From assembly GCF_003966155.1 (NCBI RefSeq), contig NZ_RXNS01000014.1, positions 1 through 64,000 on the forward strand: a DNA stretch of 64,000 nt, in the 5' to 3' direction. Below the pieces are notes generated by a model. That model did no database searches. It worked only from the letters and a program-made list of their open reading frames with translations, and had not been told where the DNA came from. Made by a program: the position numbers and the translations under genes. The DNA is from Halomonas nitroreducens (GTDB lineage: Bacteria > Pseudomonadota > Gammaproteobacteria > Pseudomonadales > Halomonadaceae). How positions within the stretch are numbered: the first letter of the stretch is position 1; every line of letters starts with the position of its first letter. Below are positions 43,501-51,114 of this stretch, one piece after another.

Positions 43501-43612
43501 CCTCGAGGGCCTCGGTTGCGACGAGGTGCAGGGTTTCCTGCTCGGCCGTCCCGAGAGTGCCGGCAAGCTGCTCGGCAAGCTGCGCCGCTGCGATGCAACT
43601 GCCAGTCCGTGA
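40568..43612 (+). CDS. LuxQ-like membrane sensor with PAS-PAS-GGDEF-EAL output
   Basis: 1014 residues. Membrane helix 1 (about 8-30), a periplasmic domain of about 240 residues with [19 protein letters not shown], resembling the LuxQ periplasmic domain, and helix 2 (about 273-296). Then PAS domains near 345-465 and 470-580, GGDEF (intact, 663-667, [12 protein letters not shown]) and EAL (EAL at 791-793, [41 protein letters not shown]). Both catalytic sites look complete, so it may both make and degrade c-di-GMP. The ATG overlaps the luxP stop (TGATG), with a GTG alternative three bases upstream, so the two are translationally coupled. There is no kinase domain. Confidence 0.9.
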   Translation: [1014 protein letters not shown]

Positions 43613-43729
43613 CGCGGATCCCGCTACCGGCAGGGAGCGTCAGTGGTGACGTTTTTTCTTGCCCTGGCGCCGGCAAGTGCGTAGCGTCGCCTGTCCCGCT
43701 TCCCCGCCCCCTCAAGACAGGTCCGACCC

Positions 43730-45136
43730 GTGACTGATGCCCTCTCCCCGGACGCCGCCGGCGCCTTCTCCCGCCTGCCGCTGGGCGCCGAACTGCTGGC
43801 CAACCTGGCGTCGCTGGGTTACCGGCGCATGACGCCGATCCAGGCCGAGAGCCTGCCGGCGATGCTGGCCGGGCGTGACCTGATCGCCCAGGCCCGGACC
43901 GGATCGGGCAAGACCGCGGCCTTCGGGCTGGGGCTGCTGGCGCGGCTTGTCCCAGCGAGCTTCCGCGTGCAGGGGCTGGTGTTGTGCCCGACCCGGGAAC
44001 TGGCCGACCAGGTCGCCGAGGAGCTGCGCCGCCTGGCGCGTGGGCTGCCCAACATCAAGGTGTTGACGCTGTGTGGCGGCGCCCCCCTGGGCCCGCAGCT
44101 CGCCTCACTGGTCCACGGCGCCCATCTCGTCGTCGGCACCCCGGGGCGCGTGGAAGAGCACCTGCGCAAGGGTAGCCTGGCCCTGGCGGACCTCGACGCC
44201 CTGGTGCTCGATGAGGCCGACCGCATGCTCGACATGGGCTTCCAGGCGACCCTGGAGGCGATCATCGCCGCCACCCCCGAGGACCGTCGCACCTGGCTGT
44301 TCAGTGCCACCTACGGCGAGGGCGTCCGGCCGCTGGCCGAGGGCCGGATGCGCGACCCGGTCTCGATCTCGGCTGCCGAGACCCACGACCGCGCCACTAT
44401 CCGTGAGCACTTCTACCGGGTGGCGGATGACCCGGCGCGCTTCGAGGCCCTGCGGCAACTGCTGTTGCAGCGGCGGCCGACGTCCAGCGTGGTGTTCTGC
44501 AATACCAGGCAGGAGACCCGGGAGCTCGCCGAGGCGCTGGACGAGGCGGGTATCAGTGCCCTGGCCCTGCATGGCGACCTGGAGCAGCAGGACCGCGATC
44601 GGCGCCTGGTGCTGTTCGCCAATCGCAGCGCCTCGGTGCTGGTGGCCACCGATGTGGCGGCCCGGGGGCTGGATATCGCGGAACTCGATGCGGTGTTCAA
44701 CTACCGCATCGCCCGGGAACTCGAGGTCCATGTGCACCGGGTCGGGCGTACCGGTCGGGCCGGCAGCCAGGGCATGGCCTGCACCCTGGTCGGCGAGGAC
44801 GAGATGCATCGGCTGGCGCGTCTCGAGGCCTTCCTCGGCCAGGCCCTCGAGACCGAGGTGTTGCCCGATCGGCCGGGCGAGCGAGCGCCCCTGCGTGCAC
44901 CCATGGCGACCCTGCAACTCGGTGCCGGCAAGCAGCAGAAGATTCGCCCCGGGGACATTCTCGGGGCCCTCACCGGTGAGGGCGGCCTCGACGGGGCGCG
45001 GATCGGCAAGATCAAGGTGCTGGCACGCAGCACCTATGTGGCCGTCGAGCGCGAGCTTGCCGCGATCGCCCTGGCGCAGCTGAACGGCGGGCGTATCAAG
45101 GGACGCACCTTCCGCGCCCGTCGTGTCAGCCGTTGA
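43730..45136 (+). CDS. dbpA: ATP-dependent RNA helicase DbpA
   Basis: 468 residues, DEAD-box. Motifs in order: Q motif TPIQAESLPAML, Walker A ARTGSGKTAAF, PTRELADQV, GTPGRV, DEAD, SAT, then VVFCNTRQ, ATDVAARGLDIA and HRVGRTGRAG. The C-terminal 75 residues form the DbpA RNA-recognition domain (KIRPGDILGALTGEGGLDGARIGKIKVLARSTYVAV) that binds hairpin 92 of 23S rRNA during 50S assembly. GTG start at 43730; no strong ribosome site. The RIO kinase gene follows 43 bp later. Confidence 0.95.
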   Translation: MTDALSPDAAGAFSRLPLGAELLANLASLGYRRMTPIQAESLPAMLAGRDLIAQARTGSGKTAAFGLGLLARLVPASFRVQGLVLCPTRELADQVAEELRRLARGLPNIKVLTLCGGAPLGPQLASLVHGAHLVVGTPGRVEEHLRKGSLALADLDALVLDEADRMLDMGFQATLEAIIAATPEDRRTWLFSATYGEGVRPLAEGRMRDPVSISAAETHDRATIREHFYRVADDPARFEALRQLLLQRRPTSSVVFCNTRQETRELAEALDEAGISALALHGDLEQQDRDRRLVLFANRSASVLVATDVAARGLDIAELDAVFNYRIARELEVHVHRVGRTGRAGSQGMACTLVGEDEMHRLARLEAFLGQALETEVLPDRPGERAPLRAPMATLQLGAGKQQKIRPGDILGALTGEGGLDGARIGKIKVLARSTYVAVERELAAIALAQLNGGRIKGRTFRARRVSR

Positions 45137-45179
45137 TGAGCGGCGCAGTGTTCCTCATTCGCGCCGCTGGAGTCACGCA

Positions 45180-46037
45180 ATGAAGATTCCCGCGCGATTG
45201 CAGCCGCTGGTCGATGACGGCCTGATCGATGCGGTCCTCGGCCAGCTGATGAGCGGCAAGGAGGCCCAGGTCTATGTGGTGCGCTGTGGCGAGGAGCGTC
45301 GCTGCGCCAAGGTCTTCAAGGAGGCCCGGCAGCGCAGTTTCAAGCAGGCGGTGCAGTACCGGGAGGGGCGCAGGGGGCGCAACAGCCGACGCGAACGGGC
45401 CATGGCCAAGAAGACCCGCTATGGCCAGCAGGAACAAGAGCAGGCCTGGCTGAATGCCGAGGTCGAGGCTCTCCATCGCCTGGCGGCGGCGGGAGTCCGG
45501 GTGCCCACCCCCCTGGGCTTTGTCGATGGCGTGCTGCTGATGGAGATGGTCTCCGACGCGGACGGCCGGGCGGCGCCGCGCCTCGATGACGTCACCCTGA
45601 GCGCCGAGCAGGCGATCGCCCATCACGACGCCGTGATCCGTGAGGTCGTGCGCATGCTGTGTGCCGGCCTGGTGCATGGCGATCTCTCCGAGTTCAACGT
45701 GCTACTCGGCCACGCAGGGCCGGTGATCATCGACCTGCCCCAGGCGGTGGATGCCGCCGGCAACAACAGCGCCGGCATGCTGCTGCGCCGCGACGTCGAC
45801 AACATGCGAGCCTATTTCGGGCGATTTGCCCCGGCCCTGCACGACACCGATTATGGTCGGGAGATCTGGGCGCTCTACGAGGCCGGCGAGCTGCATCCGG
45901 ACAGCGCCCTGACCGGGCGTTTCGTGGGAGATTCCACGGCCGTGGATGTCGACGAGCTGATTACCGTCATCGAGGATGCCCGGGAGCAGCAGGCCTGGCG
46001 TCTCGCGCGGTGCGGCGAAGCGCAGGACGAGGAATAG
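45180..46037 (+). CDS. RIO1-family serine/threonine kinase
   Basis: 285 residues. RIO kinase motifs: the N-terminal LMSGKEAQVYVV ATP loop, KVFKEA with the catalytic Lys, the flexible RRERAMAKKTRYG segment, LVHGDLSEFNVLL with the catalytic Asp and Asn, and VIIDLPQAVD metal-binding Asp. Bacterial RIO1 proteins of this PA4780 type are found in gammaproteobacteria; substrates are mostly unknown. A link to ribosome assembly by analogy with eukaryotic RIO1 is suggested by its position 43 bp after dbpA, but is only inference. Confidence 0.92.
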   Translation: MKIPARLQPLVDDGLIDAVLGQLMSGKEAQVYVVRCGEERRCAKVFKEARQRSFKQAVQYREGRRGRNSRRERAMAKKTRYGQQEQEQAWLNAEVEALHRLAAAGVRVPTPLGFVDGVLLMEMVSDADGRAAPRLDDVTLSAEQAIAHHDAVIREVVRMLCAGLVHGDLSEFNVLLGHAGPVIIDLPQAVDAAGNNSAGMLLRRDVDNMRAYFGRFAPALHDTDYGREIWALYEAGELHPDSALTGRFVGDSTAVDVDELITVIEDAREQQAWRLARCGEAQDEE

Positions 46038-46285
46038 CCTGGCCGGCGGCGGGCGCTGGGCGCAATGCATCCGTATCCGGGATGCCGGATCGGCCAGACC
46101 TGCTGGGTCTGGAGCCGGCAGGCGCCGTCCCGGCCAGCGCTCCCGGCTTCGAGTGCACAGCCGTCGAGGCGCGCAGGCGGGACGTGCCTTGCTACACTTT
46201 GGCTGACGTGCCCGCCGCTCGGGCACGCCCGCGATGGGCCCCGGGGCCCGTCATGGAGCCCAAGTAAGGTACAGGAGGTATCGTC

Positions 46286-46729
46286 ATGCGCCGTTCACTT
46301 TCCGGAATTGCCGCCGTGCTGCTCGGCAGTGCCCTGCTGGCCTCGCCGGCCCTGGCCGACGAGATGCAGCGCCAGGCGCCGCCGGAGGATGCCGAGGTCT
46401 ACATCATCGCACCACAGGACGGGGCCACCGTCTCGGGGCCGCTGACCGTGCGCATGGGGCTCAAGGGCATGGGGGTGGCCCCGGCCGGCATGGAGGCCCC
46501 CAAGACCGGACACCATCACCTGCTGATCGACACGCCGCTGGCGGAGGTCGATCTCTCGGCTCCGCTGCCCTCCACCGACCAGACCCGCCACTTCGGCGGC
46601 GGCCAGACCCAGGCCACCCTGGAGCTGCCCCCTGGCGAGCACACCCTGCAGCTGCTGTTCATGGACCATCGCCACCTGAGCTTCGATCCACCGGTGGCCT
46701 CCGAGCCGATCACCATCACCGTGGAGTGA
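46286..46729 (+). CDS. periplasmic DUF4399 protein
   Basis: 147 residues: signal peptide to about 24 (SPALADE), then an all-beta DUF4399 domain with VYIIAPQDGATVSGPLTVRMGLKGMGVAPAG-type opening, a GHHHLLID His cluster and ELPPGEHTLQLLFMDHRH ending. The His cluster suggests metal binding; the function is unknown. CAGGAGGT lies six bases before the ATG. The META lipoprotein gene follows 88 bp downstream. Confidence 0.88.
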   Translation: MRRSLSGIAAVLLGSALLASPALADEMQRQAPPEDAEVYIIAPQDGATVSGPLTVRMGLKGMGVAPAGMEAPKTGHHHLLIDTPLAEVDLSAPLPSTDQTRHFGGGQTQATLELPPGEHTLQLLFMDHRHLSFDPPVASEPITITVE

Positions 46730-46817
46730 TCTCCCGGCGCGGCCGCCGGCCGCGCCGAACCTTTTCGCATCCTGTGGTCCAAGCGCCTACCCGCCCCTTG
46801 CGACAGGATGTTACCCG

Positions 46818-47588
46818 ATGAAAAGGATGTTTCTCTTTGCCTATTTCCTGCTGACCGCCGTCTTCCTGGTGGGTTGTGCGGCGCTCGAGCGCTCCGGCAA
46901 GCCGGAGGAGGCGCTGGGTGAGCTGCCGGCCAGCTTCCGCGGTCAACTGCCCTGTGCCGACTGCACGGGCATCCGCTATCACCTCTCGCTGTTCCCCGAC
47001 GGGGTCTACACGCTGGCCACGGCCTACCTGGGGCCGGACGAACGCCGCCGCTTCCACGAGCGCGGCGAGTGGTCGCTGGATGGCGACCGCCAGACCCTCA
47101 CCCTGGTGGGCGGCGATCAGGGGCCGCGGTTCTGGCGGCTGCGTGATGCCGACACCCTCGAACTGCTCGACCTGGAAGGGCGCGAGATCGATTCCGCGCT
47201 GGACTACCGACTACGGCGCACCGAGGCCTTCGTGACCGAGACCCTGGAGGACACCTACTGGAAGCTGGTCCAGCTCGGCGATACCCCGGTCGCCCTGCCG
47301 GCCGACGGCCGCGAGCCGCACCTGGTCCTGCATGGCGAGGATAACCGGGTCGCCGGCTCCACCGGCTGCAACCGCCTGGCGGGCGCCTACCTGCTGAGGG
47401 GCGATGCGCTGCGCTTCGGCACGCTGGCCGCCACCCGCATGGCCTGCGGGGACGCCGCCCCCCTCGAGTCGCGCTTCCTGGCCGCCCTGGAGGCCACGGC
47501 CGGCTATCGCGTGCTGGCCGATCATCTCGAGCTCTATGATGCGCGGGGCCAACTGCTGGCCCGCTTCGTGGTGCGCCATCTGACCTGA
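46818..47588 (+). CDS. outer-membrane lipoprotein with NlpE-like and META domains
   Basis: 256 residues. Lipobox at residues 16-20 (VFLVGCA), so Cys20 is lipidated. Residues 35-135 resemble the copper-resistance NlpE N-domain with its CADC motif and GIRYHLSLFPDGVYTL, and residues 140-255 are a META/HslJ domain with TYWKLVQLGD, GSTGCNRLAG, FGTLAATRMAC and the final LELYDARGQLLARF. Such proteins are envelope stress or heat-shock-associated factors; NlpE senses surface and copper stress through Cpx. No Cpx genes lie nearby. Confidence 0.88.
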   Translation: MKRMFLFAYFLLTAVFLVGCAALERSGKPEEALGELPASFRGQLPCADCTGIRYHLSLFPDGVYTLATAYLGPDERRRFHERGEWSLDGDRQTLTLVGGDQGPRFWRLRDADTLELLDLEGREIDSALDYRLRRTEAFVTETLEDTYWKLVQLGDTPVALPADGREPHLVLHGEDNRVAGSTGCNRLAGAYLLRGDALRFGTLAATRMACGDAAPLESRFLAALEATAGYRVLADHLELYDARGQLLARFVVRHLT

Positions 47589-47612
47589 GGCATCGGCATC
47601 GGCATCGGCATC
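47589..47612 (+). repeat. (GGCATC)x4 tandem repeat
   Basis: Four perfect copies of GGCATC immediately after the META lipoprotein stop codon. A six-base unit outside any reading frame; probably slippage with no evident role. Confidence 0.85.
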
Positions 47613-47647
47613 GGCCGCCGCCGGAGCGGCTATTCCGGCGGCGGCCG
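47612..47647. terminator. strong hairpin between convergent lipoprotein and hydrogenase genes
   Basis: A perfect 14-bp GC stem (47612-47625 with 47634-47647) around eight bases. It overlaps the last codons and stop of the hydrogenase protease gene (minus strand) and follows the META gene (plus strand). No T run on either side; it may act as a bidirectional barrier or mRNA end protector for the hydrogenase transcript. Confidence 0.55.
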
Positions 47648-48166
47648 CGCGGTCGAGGCTCCGGCAGTGGCCGGGCCCGGTGCATGCGGGGGGGCCTCGA
47701 GCCAGCGCTGTACCTCGTTGCGCAGTCGCCTGGCGGTGCCCTCGCCGAGGGTGGGAGCGGCACCGGCCGGCGCCATCTCGATGCCGACGACCCGGATGCC
47801 CGCTCGGCAGAGGCCCAGTGCCTCGACCAGTGCCAGAGTGCCGGCCAGGCCGATGCCGTGCGACGACAATGTCCCGACGCCATCGGGGAGCTCTCCGGGC
47901 GAGAAGGCCATGACCGTGCCGGGTGGCCCCTTGCCGCGCATGGCATCCAGCAGCAGCAGACGGTCGCCAGCCGCCAGCGGGTGGAGGAAGAGATCGCTGG
48001 GCTGGCCGAGGCACGCGACCGAAAGGTCGCCCCGACCGGCCAGTTCGGCGCCCAGCCGCTCGGCGGCGAGCCAGCCGAGTCGGTCGCGACCATGGGGCGA
48101 GCCGAGCCCGAACAGGTAGGCGTGGCCCCCGGCGCCGGACGATCGCGGCTCATTCACGGTCGGCAT
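47630..48166 (-). CDS. [NiFe] hydrogenase maturation protease
   Basis: 178 residues, HybD/HycI-like endopeptidase (M52). The opening LFGLGSPHGRDRLGWLAAERL carries the metal-binding Asp of the G-x-G-x(5)-D-x-x-G motif, LLLLDAMRG the second Asp, and SSHGIGLAGTLALVEALG the His region. It removes the C-terminal peptide of the large subunit after nickel insertion. It is the last gene of the operon and its start overlaps the alpha subunit stop by 17 bp. The C-terminal 20 residues are an Ala/Pro-rich tail. Confidence 0.88.
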   Translation of the reverse strand: MPTVNEPRSSGAGGHAYLFGLGSPHGRDRLGWLAAERLGAELAGRGDLSVACLGQPSDLFLHPLAAGDRLLLLDAMRGKGPPGTVMAFSPGELPDGVGTLSSHGIGLAGTLALVEALGLCRAGIRVVGIEMAPAGAAPTLGEGTARRLRNEVQRWLEAPPHAPGPATAGASTARPPPE

Positions 48167-49451
48167 GGAAGTCGAGGAAGTGGGTGGCGCAGGAGATGCA
48201 GGGGTCGTAGTTGCGTATCACCATCTCGCCGTGGAGTCGCAGGGCATCGTCGTCGCGGTCGAGGCCGAAGCGGGTCAGCGCCGCGCCGAGGTCTTCCTCC
48301 ATGCGCGCCTGGTTCTGGCTGGTCGGCGGCACGATGCGGGCGCTCTCGACCAGGCCCTGCGCGTCGAGCGTGTAGCGGTGCCAGAGAATGCCCCGCGGCG
48401 CCTCGGTGCAGCCGACTCCGGTGCCGGCGCGGGGCGTGGCCTGGACATGGGGCTCTGCGGCGGGGTCATAGGCTTCGGTGAGCTGCAGCGCCTCGTCCAG
48501 GGCGAGATGCATCTCCACCGCCCGGGCGATGATGCTGTGGAACATGTTGCGGCTGGGGAAGCGGATGCCGCTCGTCGCGAGCCGGTCACGCAGCTCGGCC
48601 GGCAGCCGGTCGAGGTTGTTGTTGAGCCGGGCCAGCGGCCCCACCAGGTAGGGACGTCCGTCGAGGTGGGCGTGCAGGGCCGTGGAGTGGGGCACCTGGA
48701 ATTCCCGGACGTGCTGCTCGAAATCGTCGACAGAGATATCCAGTCCATGGTCCGAGACGATCCGTCCCGCGGTGATGGGATAGTCCCTTGGGTGACGCAG
48801 CGAGACCGAGACGAAGTCCTGGTCGTCCTCGGGAAGCGGCAGGCCGGCCACCCAGTCGATCAGCGCCAGGGACTCGTCGCGGCTCGCCTCGAGCCGGGCC
48901 CGCAGGGCGGCCATGGACGAGGCATCGGGCGCGCGGAAGAAGCCCCCGGTGCACACGCCGACCGGGTGCACCGAGCGGCCGCCGAAGGTCTGCATGATGG
49001 CATTGCCCAGCCCCTGCAGCCGCAGGCCACGGCGCACCTCGTCGGGGTAGCGCCTGGCCATGGCCGGGGCGCTGTCGAAGCCCAGGAAATCCGGGGCGGC
49101 CAGCAGATGGATGTGCAGGCTATGGCTCTGCAGCCACTCGCCGCAGTACATCACCCGCCGCATGCGCGTCACCCAGGGTGAGGGGGTGATCCCGAGGATC
49201 GCTTCGAGCGCCGCCACGGCACTCATCTGATAGGCCACGGGGCAGATGCCGCAGATGCGCGCCACGCCGTCGATCACGTCCTGGACGGCGCGGCCCTCGA
49301 GCAGCTTCTCGAACAGGCGCGGTGGCTCGAAGATGCGCAGCTTGAGTGTCTCGATGCGCCCCTCGCGCACCCGGATGTCGAGCGCGCCCTCGCCCTCGAC
49401 CCGGGCCAGGACCGGCACATGGATCTCCCCGGTGCGCGTGTTGTCGTTCAT
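48150..49451 (-). CDS. hydA: [NiFe] hydrogenase large (alpha) subunit, group 3b type
   Basis: 433 residues. The two nickel-binding motifs are intact: RICGIC followed by PVAYQMSAV (L1, near residue 66) and DPCISCATHFL near the C-terminus (L2). The tail after the last His (FLDFHADRE) is the peptide removed by the protease. HVPVLARVEGEGALDIRV and LQSHSLHIHLLAAPDFLG are as in sulfhydrogenase alpha subunits. In the cytoplasmic tetramer it oxidises or makes H2, and group 3b enzymes can also reduce polysulfide. Start at 49451; ATGA overlap with the delta gene. Confidence 0.93.
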   Translation of the reverse strand: MNDNTRTGEIHVPVLARVEGEGALDIRVREGRIETLKLRIFEPPRLFEKLLEGRAVQDVIDGVARICGICPVAYQMSAVAALEAILGITPSPWVTRMRRVMYCGEWLQSHSLHIHLLAAPDFLGFDSAPAMARRYPDEVRRGLRLQGLGNAIMQTFGGRSVHPVGVCTGGFFRAPDASSMAALRARLEASRDESLALIDWVAGLPLPEDDQDFVSVSLRHPRDYPITAGRIVSDHGLDISVDDFEQHVREFQVPHSTALHAHLDGRPYLVGPLARLNNNLDRLPAELRDRLATSGIRFPSRNMFHSIIARAVEMHLALDEALQLTEAYDPAAEPHVQATPRAGTGVGCTEAPRGILWHRYTLDAQGLVESARIVPPTSQNQARMEEDLGAALTRFGLDRDDDALRLHGEMVIRNYDPCISCATHFLDFHADRE

Positions 49452-50266
49452 GAGGTCTCCTCGCCGCCGCTGCGCTGGATCACCCGGGCCTGCCACTCCC
49501 GGCCGGCGTCAAGAAAAGGCGGGGCCTGGTTGTTGATGAACAGCAGGCGGCGGGCGATCTCGTCGGCCGGCATGCCGGTGTCCACCAGGTAGCTGCTCAG
49601 GGCCGCGACATTGGCCTGAACGGCGGGACCGTAGCAGGCGTAGCAGCCGCGCTGCAGCTGTGGGCAGATCGCCCCGCAGCCGGTACTGGTGACCGGCCCC
49701 AGGCAGGGCGTGCCACGAGCGACCATCACGCAGACCGTCTGCCGGCGCTTGCATTCGGTGCACACCGCGGCGTGATCCACGTGCGGGAGGTGGCCGGCCA
49801 GCAGCGCCTGGGTCACTCCCAGCACCTGCTCGCCGTTGACCGGGCAGCCCCACAGCTCCAGGTCGACGCGGATGGTCTTGGCGATGGGCGTGGAGTCGGC
49901 CATCAGGTCGATGTCCTCGGGCCGGGCGTAGATGCCCTCGATCCAGGCCTCGCTGTCCGCGAGGTTGCGCAGGGCCTGGAGCCCGCCGGCCGTGGCGCAG
50001 GCGCCGATGGTGACCACGTGGCGGCTGCGCTCGCGGATGCCGCGTAGCCGGGCGGCGTCCGCGGACGTGGCGACGCTGCCCTCGATGAAGGCGATGTCGA
50101 CGTCGGCGGACTCGTCCACGGGGCCGGCTTCGGCAAAGTGCAGGATGTCGACGCTCTCGGCCAGGGCCAGCAGCGGTTCCCCCAGGTTGAGGAAGGCGAG
50201 CTGGCAGCCGTCGCAGGAGCTGAACTTGTGCACGGCGATGCGCGGGCGTCGGTGCGGCGTGATCAT
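49448..50266 (-). CDS. hydD: [NiFe] hydrogenase small (delta) subunit
   Basis: 272 residues. The proximal-cluster motif CDGCQ (residues 18-22) is followed by GACATAGGLQALRN and GCPVNGEQV, then a Cys-rich region (CTECKRRQTVCVM, TPCLGP, TGCGAICP, GCYACYG) that supplies ligands for the medial and distal clusters. There is no Tat signal, as expected for a cytoplasmic group 3 enzyme. It passes electrons between alpha and the gamma/beta diaphorase subunits. Fourteen bp separate it from the gamma gene; its stop overlaps the alpha start. Confidence 0.92.
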   Translation of the reverse strand: MITPHRRPRIAVHKFSSCDGCQLAFLNLGEPLLALAESVDILHFAEAGPVDESADVDIAFIEGSVATSADAARLRGIRERSRHVVTIGACATAGGLQALRNLADSEAWIEGIYARPEDIDLMADSTPIAKTIRVDLELWGCPVNGEQVLGVTQALLAGHLPHVDHAAVCTECKRRQTVCVMVARGTPCLGPVTSTGCGAICPQLQRGCYACYGPAVQANVAALSSYLVDTGMPADEIARRLLFINNQAPPFLDAGREWQARVIQRSGGEETS

Positions 50267-50280
50267 CGGCAGCCTCCCGG

Positions 50281-51114
50281 TCAGATGCCCTGGTGGGCCA
50301 GGTAGGGGGCCAGTTCCGCCCAGGAGAAGACCGGCCCGTCACGACAGACGAACTTGGCTCCCAGCTGACAGCGGCCACAAGCGCCCAGGGCGCAGTGCAT
50401 GTTGCGCTCCATGCTCAGCCAGATCCGCCGGGCCGGCACGCGGCGCCGGTCCATCTCGCGGATCACGGCCTTCATCATGCCCTCCGGCCCGCACAGGAAC
50501 ACCGAGCAGCGCGTGGGATCGATGTCGATGCGGTCGAAGAACTGGGTCACCGGGCCGAGGTGCCAGGGCCAGAGGGTGTCACCTGTGTCGGCGGTCAGGT
50601 AGACCTCGACGTCGGGGTGCTGTCGCCAGGCATCGTAACGTTCCCGCCAGATCAGGTCGTGGGCATGCTTGACGCCCTGCACGATGTGGAGGCGTCCGTA
50701 GCGGGAGCGCCGGCGCAGGGCGAACTCGATCAACGAGACGGCGGGCGCGCAGCCCAGCCCGCCGGTGACGATCACCAGGTCGGTCCCCTCGGCCGACGCG
50801 GCTGGCCAGCCGCGGCCATAGGGGCCGCGCAGGCCCAGCCGGTCGCCGATCTCGAGGCGTCCCAGGTTGCGGGTGAGCGAGCCGACCTGGCGGATGGTGT
50901 GGTCGATGGTCTGCCGGTCTTCGGGATCGGAGACGATGGAGATCGGTACCTCGCCCATGCCGGGCAGGCAGAGCATGTTGAACTGGCCCAGCGAGAAGCG
51001 GTAGCCGGCCTGCACCTCGGGATCAGTGAAGCGCAGCCGCAGGCTGAACATCTCGGGGGTCTCGTCCTTGCGGTCGACGACCACGGCCTCGTGGGGCAGC
51101 AGGGCGCTAGTCAT
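50281..51114 (-). CDS. hydG: hydrogenase gamma subunit, FAD/NAD(P)-binding oxidoreductase
   Basis: 277 residues of the ferredoxin-NADP reductase/dihydroorotate dehydrogenase electron-transfer fold: FAD-binding strand FSLGQFNMLCLPGMGEVPISI, NAD(P)-binding loop VIVTGGLGCAPAVSLIEF, VFLCGPEGMM, and a [2Fe-2S] motif MHCALGACGRCQLGAKFVC (Cys-x4-Cys-x2-Cys...Cys). It links H2 oxidation to NAD(P). ATG at 51114, overlapping the beta subunit stop by 8 bp. Confidence 0.92.
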   Translation of the reverse strand: MTSALLPHEAVVVDRKDETPEMFSLRLRFTDPEVQAGYRFSLGQFNMLCLPGMGEVPISIVSDPEDRQTIDHTIRQVGSLTRNLGRLEIGDRLGLRGPYGRGWPAASAEGTDLVIVTGGLGCAPAVSLIEFALRRRSRYGRLHIVQGVKHAHDLIWRERYDAWRQHPDVEVYLTADTGDTLWPWHLGPVTQFFDRIDIDPTRCSVFLCGPEGMMKAVIREMDRRRVPARRIWLSMERNMHCALGACGRCQLGAKFVCRDGPVFSWAELAPYLAHQGI

